Shown one piece after another: positions 8,063 to 16,177 of a stretch of DNA of 58,942 nt; positions within the stretch are counted from its first letter, which is position 1; each line of letters opens with the position of its first letter. The stretch spans positions 1-58,942 of the forward strand of contig JALVXC010000036.1 of NCBI GenBank assembly GCA_027038275.1, read 5' to 3'. The stretch is from Campylobacteraceae bacterium. GTDB lineage: Bacteria > Campylobacterota > Campylobacteria > Campylobacterales > Sulfurovaceae. The position numbers and the translations under genes were made by a program. The notes under the pieces are model-generated. The model made no database searches and was not told the DNA's origin. It saw only the letters and a program-made list of their open reading frames with translations.

Positions 8063-8892
8063 TAGTATTCTATCTCCCTATTTAGATAATCAGATGGAGC
8101 TTGTTGGCTTCTTTCATCATGAGTTTCTATCTCATCTAGTTTTCTGTTTCCTGCCCTTTGTTGGTCTTTTTTGTCCCAACCTTTTACATAATGGTCTCCT
8201 GCTCTTCCCATAGCGTATTCTCGAGGAAGTACAAAAATAGCAGGTTTCTCTGTAATACAGGCTTTTTCACAAAGTCCACAACCTGTACAAACATCTGAGT
8301 GTACGACAGGAAGTAAAAATGCGTGTTTTCCTGTACGTTCATTTTTTTGATAATCTAGTGTAATTGCCTCATCAAGTAGAGGACAAGCTCTATAACAAGC
8401 ATCACACTGTAGACCCCAATAGGCAACACATGACTCTTTGTGTACTACAGCTAAACCCATCTTAGCTTTGTTAATGTCAAGCTCTTTTTTTTCATTAAGA
8501 AGACTTTTTATATCTAAAGCTTCAGATGGGCATACAACTGCACAAGGAATATCATCACACATATAACAAGGAACTTCTGTTGGAATAAAGTATGGTGTAC
8601 CAATAAGTTTATGGTCTCCACCTTTTGCCATTTTGAGTGTTCCTTCTCTTTGCGTACCATCTTTGTTTTTATTGCTTTCTCTGTTAACACAAGCTTCAGC
8701 ACAAAGTCCACACTTAATGCACACATCTAAGAATTGCTCTTCTGGTAATGCCCCTGGTGGTCTAAGTACCAAAGGTGAAGCTTTTGCCTCATCACAATAG
8801 CCACTCCACAACAATCCACCAAGAGCTGTAAGACCTACGCTTTGAAGAGTCGTTGCCATAAACTTTCGTCTATTGTTGTTGGAGCTTTTCAT
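8062..8892 (-). CDS. napG: NapG, periplasmic iron-sulphur subunit of the quinol dehydrogenase
   Basis: A Tat-exported ferredoxin-like protein that works with NapH. The N-terminus has NRRKFM followed by a hydrophobic stretch (VGLTALGGLLWSG). Four [4Fe-4S] motifs follow: CIKCGLCAEACVN, CYMCDDIPCAVVCP, CVAYWGLQCDACYRACP and CTGCGLCEKACI. At 276 residues it is of normal length. It starts three bases after the napA stop and runs into napH with a one-base overlap. Confidence 0.96.
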   Translation of the reverse strand: MKSSNNNRRKFMATTLQSVGLTALGGLLWSGYCDEAKASPLVLRPPGALPEEQFLDVCIKCGLCAEACVNRESNKNKDGTQREGTLKMAKGGDHKLIGTPYFIPTEVPCYMCDDIPCAVVCPSEALDIKSLLNEKKELDINKAKMGLAVVHKESCVAYWGLQCDACYRACPLLDEAITLDYQKNERTGKHAFLLPVVHSDVCTGCGLCEKACITEKPAIFVLPREYAMGRAGDHYVKGWDKKDQQRAGNRKLDEIETHDERSQQAPSDYLNREIEY

Positions 8893-8895
8893 AGA

Positions 8896-11730
8896 TTATG
8901 CCTTTGTAATCTTAACAGCACACTTCTTGTAGTCTGTCTGTTTAGACATTGGACAAGTAGCATCAAGACATACTTTGTTAATAAATACTTTTTCATCAAA
9001 CCAAGGTACAAATACCAATCCTTGAGGTGGTCTGTTACGTCCACGTGTCTCAACTCTTGCTTTTACCTTACCACGACGAGACTCTACCCATACAAGCTCA
9101 CCACGTTTAACACCTTTAGCTTTTGCATCTTTAGGGTTCATGTAACATAACGCCTCTGGAACAGCACGGAAGAGTTCTGGTACTCTCATAGTCATTGTTC
9201 CTGAGTGCCAATGTTCAAGTACACGACCTGTACATAACCAAGTATCGTAGTTTTCATCTGGCATTTCTGGTGGATCCATATATGGTCTTGCAAAGATTTT
9301 TGCTTTATTTGGTAGAGCAAATTTACCAAGTTTTTTATCTGGACCTGTTAGTGTTCCTTGAAGAATATTTTTTGCTAATGGACCATAGAATGCGTGAGTT
9401 GATTTACTACCAGCTGCTTTTGCTGCTTTTGCTGCATAAGGGTCATACTTAACGTTAAATCTCCACTGTGTCTCTTTTCCATCAACAACTGGCCACTTAA
9501 GTCCTCTTACTTTATGGTAAACTTCAAATGGAGCTAAGTCGTGTCCATGTCCTCTACCAAATGAAGCGTACTCTTCAAAGAGATACTCATGAACCATAAA
9601 TCCATAACCTTTAAATACTTTTCCATCTCCACCTTTAACGTTTCTGCTATCTCCAATACATTCAGAGTTGTCAAAGCCTTTTTGTGGGAATTTATCTAGG
9701 TCTATTTTATACTCTTTGCCTTTATTAGCATAGAGAATTTCAAACATAGTAGTATCTTCTTTGTAACCCATTTTTTTAGCATCGGCAATTACATTTGGGA
9801 GTTTTTTACCATTTCTGAGTGTATATTCACCCCATAAGTCTTTAACTGTAAAGCGTTTAGAGAATTCCATCCACTGCCATGTATCACTCATTGCATCACC
9901 TACAGGTAATACTTGTTGTCTCCAGTGTTGTGTACGTCTCTCTGCATTTCCATAAGCTCCCCATTTTTCGTAAATCATTGCACTTGGAAGTACAAGGTCA
10001 GAAACCATTGCAGAGATTCCAGGGTAACCATCTGAAGTTACAATAAAGTTGTCCATCTCTCTTGCTGCTTTAATCCAATGTTTTGCACTAGCACTATCTT
10101 GGTAAGCATTACATACATTTACCCATGCAAACTTAACAACACCATCTTCAATATCTCTATGAATTTTCATAATATGTTGGTTACCTACAGGGTTAAGTGT
10201 ACCTGCTGGAAGTCCCCATACTTTTTCTGCTTTTGCTCTATGTTTAGGGTTTTTAACCATCATATCGGCAGGAAGTCTGTGACAGAATGTACCAACCTCT
10301 CTTGCTGTACCACATGCACTAGGTTGTCCTGTTAGAGAGAATGCTCCATTTCCAGGAAGAGCTTGTTTATTTAGTAAGAAGTGAACATTGTAAGAGAGTG
10401 TATTTACCCAAGTACCTCTTGTGTGTTGGTTCATACCCATTGTCCAGAAACTTACAACTTTTCTATCTTTTTCAATATATAAGTCTGCTAACATTTTAAG
10501 CTTTTTCTTAAAGCTGTCTATAGACTCATTTGGGTCACCTTTTGCAATTTTTGCAACATAGTCAAGTGTAAATGGCTCTAAAGATTTTTTATACTCTTCA
10601 AAAGAGATTTTCCAGTGTTTAAGTGTACCAGCTGTATTTTTCATGGTATCACCCTCTTTGTACCCATAAGGCTTAAGTGCAGGTGCTTCTTTTGCTGAAA
10701 CTTTTTTACTCATCTCTTTATTGATAGTTTGCATCTCTAATGCAGTGTATTTTCCTGCACTACCGTCAGCATTTACAGGAGTAATAGATTTTTCACCTGC
10801 TCTTCTCATACCATAACCAATGTTTACAGGACCAGCTGTAAATACAATATTCTCTTTTACAAAGTCCCAATCAATAGCTTCTGGGTGATTATATACAATC
10901 TCATGAGCAATATAGTTCCAAATTGCAAGGTCAGTACTTGGAGAGAAGATAATATTAAAGTCACCAAGGTCACAAGTTCTATGTGTATAGGTTTGAATAT
11001 TTACAACTTTTACCTTATCTGGGTTAGAGAGTTTTCTGTCTGTTACACGAGACCATAAAATAGGGTGCATCTCTGCCATATTTGAACCCCAAGTTACAAT
11101 GGTATCTGTAATCTCAATATCATCATAACATCCACTTGGTTCATCAATACCAAATGTTTGGTAGAAACCAACAACAGCACTTGCCATACAGTGACGAGCA
11201 TTTGGGTCAATAGCATTTGAACGGAATCCACCCTTCATCATCTTTTGAGCTGCATACCCTTCCATAACAGTATATTGACCAGAAGCAAATACAGCTACAC
11301 CTTCAGGTCCAGACTCTTTAAGTGCTTTTTTGGCATGTTTTTCCATCTCATCAAATGCTCTCTGCCAAGATACAGGTTTAAATTTACCATGCTTGTCAAA
11401 TTCACCTTTGTCATTCATACGAAGAAGAGGAGTTTTGAGTCGGTCTGCCCCATACATAATTTTTGCATTAAAGTACCCCTTAATACAGTTAAGTCCACGG
11501 TTAACAGGTGCTGCTGGGTCACCTTTTACTGCAACAATACGCCCCTCTTTTGTTGCTAACATAATACCACAACCAGTACCACAAAATCGACAAGCTGCCT
11601 TGTCCCAACGCCAATCAGATTCAGCCTCTTTTGCTTTTGCTTGAGCTTCTTGTGGAACAGAAATTCCCACAGCAGAAGCAGCAGCTACAGCAGCCGAGCT
11701 CTTTAAAAAATCTCTTCTGTTTAATGACAT
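8896..11730 (-). CDS. napA: NapA, periplasmic nitrate reductase catalytic subunit
   Basis: Reduces nitrate to nitrite in the periplasm with a bis-MGD molybdenum cofactor. The 944-residue protein has a Tat signal ([20 protein letters not shown]), a [4Fe-4S] site (Cys47, Cys50, Cys54, Cys82) and the Mo-ligand Cys181 in ARHCMASAV. The C-terminal cofactor-binding region is present ([16 protein letters not shown]). The epsilonproteobacterial NapA is typically about 920-950 residues, so this one is complete. A Shine-Dalgarno (AGGAG) precedes ATG. It is the first nap gene and has an FNR-type promoter in front. Electrons should come from menaquinol through NapGH and NapB. Confidence 0.98.
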   Translation of the reverse strand: MSLNRRDFLKSSAAVAAASAVGISVPQEAQAKAKEAESDWRWDKAACRFCGTGCGIMLATKEGRIVAVKGDPAAPVNRGLNCIKGYFNAKIMYGADRLKTPLLRMNDKGEFDKHGKFKPVSWQRAFDEMEKHAKKALKESGPEGVAVFASGQYTVMEGYAAQKMMKGGFRSNAIDPNARHCMASAVVGFYQTFGIDEPSGCYDDIEITDTIVTWGSNMAEMHPILWSRVTDRKLSNPDKVKVVNIQTYTHRTCDLGDFNIIFSPSTDLAIWNYIAHEIVYNHPEAIDWDFVKENIVFTAGPVNIGYGMRRAGEKSITPVNADGSAGKYTALEMQTINKEMSKKVSAKEAPALKPYGYKEGDTMKNTAGTLKHWKISFEEYKKSLEPFTLDYVAKIAKGDPNESIDSFKKKLKMLADLYIEKDRKVVSFWTMGMNQHTRGTWVNTLSYNVHFLLNKQALPGNGAFSLTGQPSACGTAREVGTFCHRLPADMMVKNPKHRAKAEKVWGLPAGTLNPVGNQHIMKIHRDIEDGVVKFAWVNVCNAYQDSASAKHWIKAAREMDNFIVTSDGYPGISAMVSDLVLPSAMIYEKWGAYGNAERRTQHWRQQVLPVGDAMSDTWQWMEFSKRFTVKDLWGEYTLRNGKKLPNVIADAKKMGYKEDTTMFEILYANKGKEYKIDLDKFPQKGFDNSECIGDSRNVKGGDGKVFKGYGFMVHEYLFEEYASFGRGHGHDLAPFEVYHKVRGLKWPVVDGKETQWRFNVKYDPYAAKAAKAAGSKSTHAFYGPLAKNILQGTLTGPDKKLGKFALPNKAKIFARPYMDPPEMPDENYDTWLCTGRVLEHWHSGTMTMRVPELFRAVPEALCYMNPKDAKAKGVKRGELVWVESRRGKVKARVETRGRNRPPQGLVFVPWFDEKVFINKVCLDATCPMSKQTDYKKCAVKITKA

Positions 11731-11762
11731 TTTTTCTCCTATTTAATGAATTATAAGTTAAT

Positions 11763-11811
11763 GCTAGTAACTATATCACGTTTTAGAGAATGGTTTATTG
11801 ATGTAGGTCAA
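11763..11811 (-). promoter_or_regulatory. FNR-type class II promoter of the nap operon
   Basis: The box TTGAC-CTAC-ATCAA (minus strand, 11811-11798) differs from the FNR consensus TTGAT-N4-ATCAA by one base. A -10 hexamer TATAGT lies at 11775-11770. If the box is centred at -41.5 the hexamer falls exactly at -12 to -7 and transcription would start at 11763, leaving a 33-base leader before napA. This is the geometry of an oxygen-controlled class II activated promoter. The regulator is not encoded in this window. Confidence 0.7.
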
Positions 11812-11863
11812 CAATATTATTTTTTTATGATAGCTATTAATAGAATAAATGTTATAAGTTTAT

Positions 11864-12460
11864 CTAATCTTTACTCTTTTCTAAAACTTCTAACTCTTTT
11901 TTCCCCTCTTGTACTTGTTTTGCAAACATTGTTAGAAGAATATCGTTGGGTTGTACAAATGTTTGAATAAAAAATGCAGTTGGACTACTCTCATCAATGC
12001 TTGATGTGTCTACTAATTTTTCAATAAAATCATCAAAACTATGACCTGCCATAACTGCACAAGCATGAATCATCATTGCATCTTTTAAATCGTCATCTTC
12101 AATGGTATGGTGAAGAACTAAGAAAATCTCTTTTGCCCCTTTTTTATCATTTTCACTATAGCGTTGAATACCATGCTCATATATAGCTCTTGCTGTTGCT
12201 AACTCCTCTGGGTCAGTTATGCTAAAGCCTTTATGTTGTGTAAGATTTTCAGCTAATACATCAAAGGCAGTGTTAACAATAAATGTAAAAATATTATTTA
12301 TCTCATCTTCTGTAGCTCCAATTGCCATTTTTGTACCTAATAGCATATAGCCTTTATTGATGCTCTTTTGTGAGTACATCTCATCTTCTATCTGTTTTAG
12401 ATTTGCTAAAAAATTCTCATCTTTTTTTAGTGCTTCTATATCTATGTCTTGTTGTTGCAT
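11864..12460 (-). CDS. Unknown 198-residue helical protein upstream of napA
   Basis: A soluble, acidic, all-helical protein without signal peptide or membrane segment. Only scattered His/Cys residues are seen (FLVLHHTIEDDDLKDAMMIHACAVMAGHSFDDFI). It lies upstream of napA on the same strand, but the nap promoter sits between them, so it is not obviously part of the nap transcript. A REPIN-like element begins 40 bases before its start. I do not recognise the family. A role as a chaperone or regulator is possible from location but not supported by a motif. Confidence 0.75.
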   Translation of the reverse strand: MQQQDIDIEALKKDENFLANLKQIEDEMYSQKSINKGYMLLGTKMAIGATEDEINNIFTFIVNTAFDVLAENLTQHKGFSITDPEELATARAIYEHGIQRYSENDKKGAKEIFLVLHHTIEDDDLKDAMMIHACAVMAGHSFDDFIEKLVDTSSIDESSPTAFFIQTFVQPNDILLTMFAKQVQEGKKELEVLEKSKD

Positions 12461-12499
12461 ATTTTTCCTTCTGTTTTTAAATAATTTATGAGGTATTTA

Positions 12500-12600
12500 C
12501 TCGTTCCCAACGTCCTCGTTGGGAATGCTTAATGCCTTAAAGAATGTTTTTTTCTTCATTAGATTCCAATATGCATTCCCACCGAGACGGTGGGAACGAG
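12500..12600. repeat. REPIN-like element 2
   Basis: A 101-base element bounded by CTCG and CGAG. Hairpin 1 is TTCCCAACG-TCCT-CGTTGGGAA (12504-12525) and hairpin 2 is TTCCCACCG-AGA-CGGTGGGAA (12576-12596). Arm order is reversed compared with element 1, which means the unit is inserted in the opposite direction. It lies between the dapC-like gene and the 198-residue gene. Confidence 0.85.
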
Positions 12601-12611
12601 AGGGAGGGAAT

Positions 12612-13730
12612 CTACAAAGCCCTCTTAATCCTTTCTAACGCCTCTCTTGTTTTGTCCTCTTCATAAACCAAAGCCAATCGAACAAATCCTTTACCTTGCT
12701 CTTCTCGTCCTAAAAATGAACCAGGAATAACCTTAAGATTATAATCGCTGTATAGTCGAGTAGTAAACTCTATCTCATCTTCAACCTCTAGCCATATATA
12801 AAATGTAGCAAGTGGAGGCTTAATATCTAAAATATCTTTGGCAATTTTAAAGTTTTTAATATATTTTTCTCTAAAAATATCCACATGCTCTTGGTCTGCC
12901 CATGCTACAGCTGCTGCATGTTGAAGTGGAAGAGGGGAGGCACACCCTACATAAGTTCGGTAGGTCATGTAGCTTTTTAAAATCTCTGCATCACCAGCAA
13001 TAAACCCAGAACGCAACCCAGGTGCAGAAGAGCGTTTTGAGACAGAGTTAATAACTAAAATATTTTTAAAGTTACTATTTCCAACCTCTATACTTGCATT
13101 TAGTAGAGATGGTAGAGGTTTATCTAAATATAGGTCAATATAGCACTCATCATTTAGTAGAACAAAATTATAGGTAAGTGATAACTCTACCCACCGTTTA
13201 AGTTCATCTATAAGTATTGTTGATGAGGTTGGATTATTTGGGGTATTTAAAATTACCAAGTGGCAACGACTTAGCTCTTTTTCATCTATTGATGGTTGAA
13301 AGTTATTCTCTTTAGTAAGATTTAAATATATAACTTCTGAGTTAGAAGCCTTAGCTGCTCCTTCATAGATTTGATAAAATGGATTAGGGTAAGCCATTAC
13401 AGAGTTTTCTACATCATGAAGTAAAAATTGAGGAAAGTTAAAGAGAACCTCTCTTGTTCCAAAAGTTGGAATGATTTGTTCATTGTTTAGAGTTAAATTA
13501 AATCTTGTATTTAAATATTTCAACATAGATTCACGTAAAATATACTCTCCAGAGCTTTTAGGGTATTTGTTCAGTAGTTTAGCTTTCTCTTGAAGCTTAT
13601 CTAAGATAAATTGGGGAGTTTTAAATTGTGGTTCACCTATGGTTAAACTTAAAGGTGCATAGTTAGTATTGGGTGTAATTTTATCTAAAAGTGTATTGAG
13701 TTTCTCAAAAGGGTATGTTTCAAAGTTCAT
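12612..13730 (-). CDS. dapC: PLP aminotransferase, probably succinyl-diaminopimelate aminotransferase
   Basis: A fold-type I aminotransferase of 372 residues, probably acting on N-succinyl-LL-2-amino-6-oxoheptanedioate in lysine/diaminopimelate synthesis. Visible features are the substrate loop SLTIGEPQFKTP, the PLP-contacting NTPNNPTSS, the motif LLNDECYIDLY and the Schiff-base lysine in NSVSKRSSAPGLRSGF. The C-terminal Arg region (GFVRLALVYEED) binds the carboxylate. The DapC assignment rests on overall similarity; another class I aminotransferase, such as an aspartate aminotransferase, is the alternative. It is flanked by a REPIN-like element downstream. Confidence 0.82.
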   Translation of the reverse strand: MNFETYPFEKLNTLLDKITPNTNYAPLSLTIGEPQFKTPQFILDKLQEKAKLLNKYPKSSGEYILRESMLKYLNTRFNLTLNNEQIIPTFGTREVLFNFPQFLLHDVENSVMAYPNPFYQIYEGAAKASNSEVIYLNLTKENNFQPSIDEKELSRCHLVILNTPNNPTSSTILIDELKRWVELSLTYNFVLLNDECYIDLYLDKPLPSLLNASIEVGNSNFKNILVINSVSKRSSAPGLRSGFIAGDAEILKSYMTYRTYVGCASPLPLQHAAAVAWADQEHVDIFREKYIKNFKIAKDILDIKPPLATFYIWLEVEDEIEFTTRLYSDYNLKVIPGSFLGREEQGKGFVRLALVYEEDKTREALERIKRAL

Positions 13731-13797
13731 AATGGTATGATGCCTAAAATTTTTAGGAGGATTATATCAAAAATAAGATTTAGGTTAGGATTATTTA

Positions 13798-13819
13798 TTA
13801 CCAAGTAGAAACTTGGCAA
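13798..13819 (-). terminator. Hairpin after the 129-residue secreted protein gene
   Basis: The stem TTGCCAAGT / ACTTGGTAA (one wobble pair) with a 4-base loop lies 15 bases after the stop of the gene at 13834. On the minus strand an AT-rich stretch, but no long T run, follows. Confidence 0.5.
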
Positions 13820-13833
13820 TAAAAATATTAATG

Positions 13834-14223
13834 TTATTTATCTTTGTCACAACTAATAGTTTTAGCTATTTTAAGCTCAACATAGTTGTCATCTAACATT
13901 TTTGCAGGTTTTAGACCTTTACAACCAACTTTATCACATGGTTCTGTTTTTGCCATAGGTATCTCAACCATAAGCTCACCCTCTGCCTCTTCTAAGTTAT
14001 CAAAATCACAGGCTTTCCCCTGTTTAAGCTTTGGATTTGTAGATGTTTGAGTAGAAGATTCCGAGTCAATTGTAATTTCAGGTATAATCTCAATCTTCTC
14101 TTTATCTGCTTTATCTGTCTTCTGTTTACTAACAGGTAAATTAGAGTCTGCAAATGAACTACTTGTCCATGTTAAGAGTGCTAAAATACTAACAATAAGG
14201 TATTTTGAAACAATAGTTTTCAT
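13834..14223 (-). CDS. Unknown secreted Cys-containing protein, 129 residues
   Basis: A Sec signal peptide (MKTIVSKYLIVSILALLTWTSSSFA, cleavage after about residue 25) leads into a low-complexity, Lys/Glu/Ser/Thr-rich part. A C-terminal part follows with four cysteines in CDF, CDKVGC and CDKD settings. The short repeats CDxx...VEIPMAKTEPCDK and VELKIAKTISCDK look like two copies of one unit, about 40 residues apart. No family is recognised. It is divergent from the tandem thioredoxin-fold gene with a 174-base, very AT-rich shared intergenic region; redox partnership with that protein is conceivable but unproven. Confidence 0.75.
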   Translation of the reverse strand: MKTIVSKYLIVSILALLTWTSSSFADSNLPVSKQKTDKADKEKIEIIPEITIDSESSTQTSTNPKLKQGKACDFDNLEEAEGELMVEIPMAKTEPCDKVGCKGLKPAKMLDDNYVELKIAKTISCDKDK

Positions 14224-14397
14224 AGTTTTCCTTTGTATCTTAATTATATAATCTAATATTATATAACAGCTCCACTTAAAAATAATTATATTTAAGAGAA
14301 TTAAATATAAAATTAATTAAAAAGTGCTAAAGTTAAATAATATTTTTAACATAATCATATTACACTATTAATAATTAAATAAAGGAGAAAATAATTA

Positions 14398-15156
14398 ATG
14401 AAAAAAATTGCGCTATTAGTTTACGTACCTGTACTCTTAATGTCAGGTGAACTCAAAGATGCTTTGATAAAAGCAAAAAGAACACATACGCCTTTAATGG
14501 TTTATGTTATGTCAGACTCTTGTGCATATTGTGCCAAAATGAAAAAGAGAACTCTTAATGATGAGAGTGTTCAAAAAAATATGCAAGGTTTTATATTTGT
14601 AAAAGCAGATAAAAATGATAAAGAGACAAAGCAGTATCTGCCAAAAACAAGATATACCCCAACGATATATTTTATATCACCAAAATTTAAAGTGGTCAAT
14701 ACGGTTAAAGGTTATTTAAGTAAAAATGATTTTAATTTATGGATTAATGATTCTAAATCAAAGTTAGGAATGTCTACATCTACAACAGAAACATCTACAC
14801 AGATTGGCTCAACAAAAAGTGAAAGATGGTTCTATGACATTGCGTCTGCTGAAGATTATGCTAAACAAGTTGGAAAGAATGTTATGGTCTATGTAGAGAA
14901 TAAACGTTCAAAGTGGTCTAAAAGAATGAGAACAGAGACACTCTCAGATAAAGAGGTAAAAGATGCCTTAGAAAACTTTGTATGGGTTAAACTTCAAAAG
15001 GGTAGTGCTGAGGCAAATGCTTATGGGTTAACTCCAAAGTTAGCACCAACTGTCTACTTTAGAAAAGCAGATGGTACACTACTTGCAGCGGCTAAAGGTT
15101 TCTTTGGTGTTAAAGACTTTTTAAAGTGGGTTAATTATGCAAAGAGTAAGCTATAA
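14398..15156 (+). CDS. Exported protein with two tandem thioredoxin-fold domains
   Basis: A 252-residue periplasmic protein with a short signal-like N-terminus (MKKIALLVYVPVLLMSG). Domain 1 (about residues 18-125) has the active site SCAYCAKM (Cys42, Cys45) and a cis-Pro (YTPTIYF). Domain 2 (about residues 142-252) aligns with it, keeps the cis-Pro (LAPTVYF) and the fold, but has Ser170-Lys-Trp-Ser173 where the CxxC should be. A Ser/Thr-rich linker joins them. Thus one domain should be redox active and the other not. The Shine-Dalgarno AAAGGAGAAAATAATT precedes ATG. Confidence 0.85.
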   Translation: MKKIALLVYVPVLLMSGELKDALIKAKRTHTPLMVYVMSDSCAYCAKMKKRTLNDESVQKNMQGFIFVKADKNDKETKQYLPKTRYTPTIYFISPKFKVVNTVKGYLSKNDFNLWINDSKSKLGMSTSTTETSTQIGSTKSERWFYDIASAEDYAKQVGKNVMVYVENKRSKWSKRMRTETLSDKEVKDALENFVWVKLQKGSAEANAYGLTPKLAPTVYFRKADGTLLAAAKGFFGVKDFLKWVNYAKSKL

Positions 15157-15167
15157 AACTCTTTAAA

Positions 15168-15187
15168 TAGCGACTTTCTAGTCGCTA
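15168..15187. terminator. Hairpin between two convergent genes
   Basis: A perfect 8-bp stem TAGCGACT / AGTCGCTA with loop TTCT lies between the thioredoxin-fold gene (+) and the zinc peptidase gene (-). It probably stops transcription from both sides. Confidence 0.5.
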
Positions 15188-15194
15188 CTAGAGT

Positions 15195-16085
15195 TTAGAT
15201 TCCTGTATTACAAGCAGTAATATCACCACTTCTTATACCTTTTTTAAACCACTCAACTCTTTGAGCTGATGAACCATGAGTAAATGCATCTGGAACTACA
15301 TATCCTTGTGCCTGTTTTTGTAGCGTATCATCACCAATAGCAGAAGCTGCATTGAGTGCCTCTTCAATGTCACCCTTTTCTAAACTACCAAATAGTTTCT
15401 CTTCATAATGAGCCCAAACACCAGCATAGCAGTCAGCTTGTAACTCAACACGAACTTGTAGTTGATTTGCCCCTGCTTGACCACGAGCTTGTTGTTTCAT
15501 GCGTTGAACTTTAGAGAGTGTTCCTTCCATATTTTGAATGTGGTGACCAATCTCATGTGCTAAAACATACGCTTCTGCAAAATCTCCACCTGCATGGTGT
15601 TTTCTCTTTAACTCATCAAAAAATCCTAAATCAAGATATACCTTTTGGTCATTTGGACAGTAGAAAGGTCCCATTTGAGCAGAGGCATGACCACAACCAC
15701 TTGTAGTTGAACCACGGTAGAGAACCATAGTAGGTTCTTTGTATTTTGCTCCATGTTCTCTAAATATTTTTCCCCAAACTTTTTCGGTATCTCCTAAGAT
15801 GGTTGAGATAAAACGTTTTTGTCTCTCATCAGCCTCTTTATTGACAGGAGTAGATGAAACAGCTCCTCCCATAATAGAACTAAGAGGGTTATAGCCTGAA
15901 AAATATGCTACAGCAGCAACTCCAATAATTGCCCAACCAAATTTTGTTCTTAACAAAGGTTTAACAATAGGCCATAAGAACATAATAGTTCCCATAGATG
16001 GCATACCGCGACCTCCTCCACTTGAACCACTCTGACTACGTCTATCTTCTACGTTACGACTCTCGTCTCTATCTTCCCATCTCAT
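15195..16085 (-). CDS. ypfJ: YpfJ-type neutral zinc metallopeptidase
   Basis: A 296-residue member of the putative neutral zinc metallopeptidase family. The N-terminus is charged (MRWEDRDESRNVEDRR) and glycine rich. One membrane helix follows (FGWAIIGVAAVAYFSGY, about residues 55-71), and then the catalytic zinc motif HEIGHHIQ with a downstream Glu-containing helix (VRVELQADCYAGVWAHY). Before it the family signature CGHASAQMGPFYCPNDQKVY is complete. The protein is probably anchored in the inner membrane with the peptidase domain outside. The substrate is not known for the family. Confidence 0.92.
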   Translation of the reverse strand: MRWEDRDESRNVEDRRSQSGSSGGGRGMPSMGTIMFLWPIVKPLLRTKFGWAIIGVAAVAYFSGYNPLSSIMGGAVSSTPVNKEADERQKRFISTILGDTEKVWGKIFREHGAKYKEPTMVLYRGSTTSGCGHASAQMGPFYCPNDQKVYLDLGFFDELKRKHHAGGDFAEAYVLAHEIGHHIQNMEGTLSKVQRMKQQARGQAGANQLQVRVELQADCYAGVWAHYEEKLFGSLEKGDIEEALNAASAIGDDTLQKQAQGYVVPDAFTHGSSAQRVEWFKKGIRSGDITACNTGI

Positions 16086-16177
16086 TTTAATTAATGCTCC
16101 TAAAATTTATTTTAACAAATTATATCACAAGTAAAATTTGACTACAATAACAGTAGTTAACATTTGAGGAGTCCTAT

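Noticed and set aside
11798-11811. NssR box TTAAC-N4-GTTAA
   Set aside because: The half-sites read TTGAC and ATCAA, nearer to the FNR consensus.
14332-14350. Inverted repeat GTTAAA / TTTAAC before the thioredoxin-fold gene as an operator
   Set aside because: The surrounding sequence is so AT-rich that such a 6-base pair is expected by chance.
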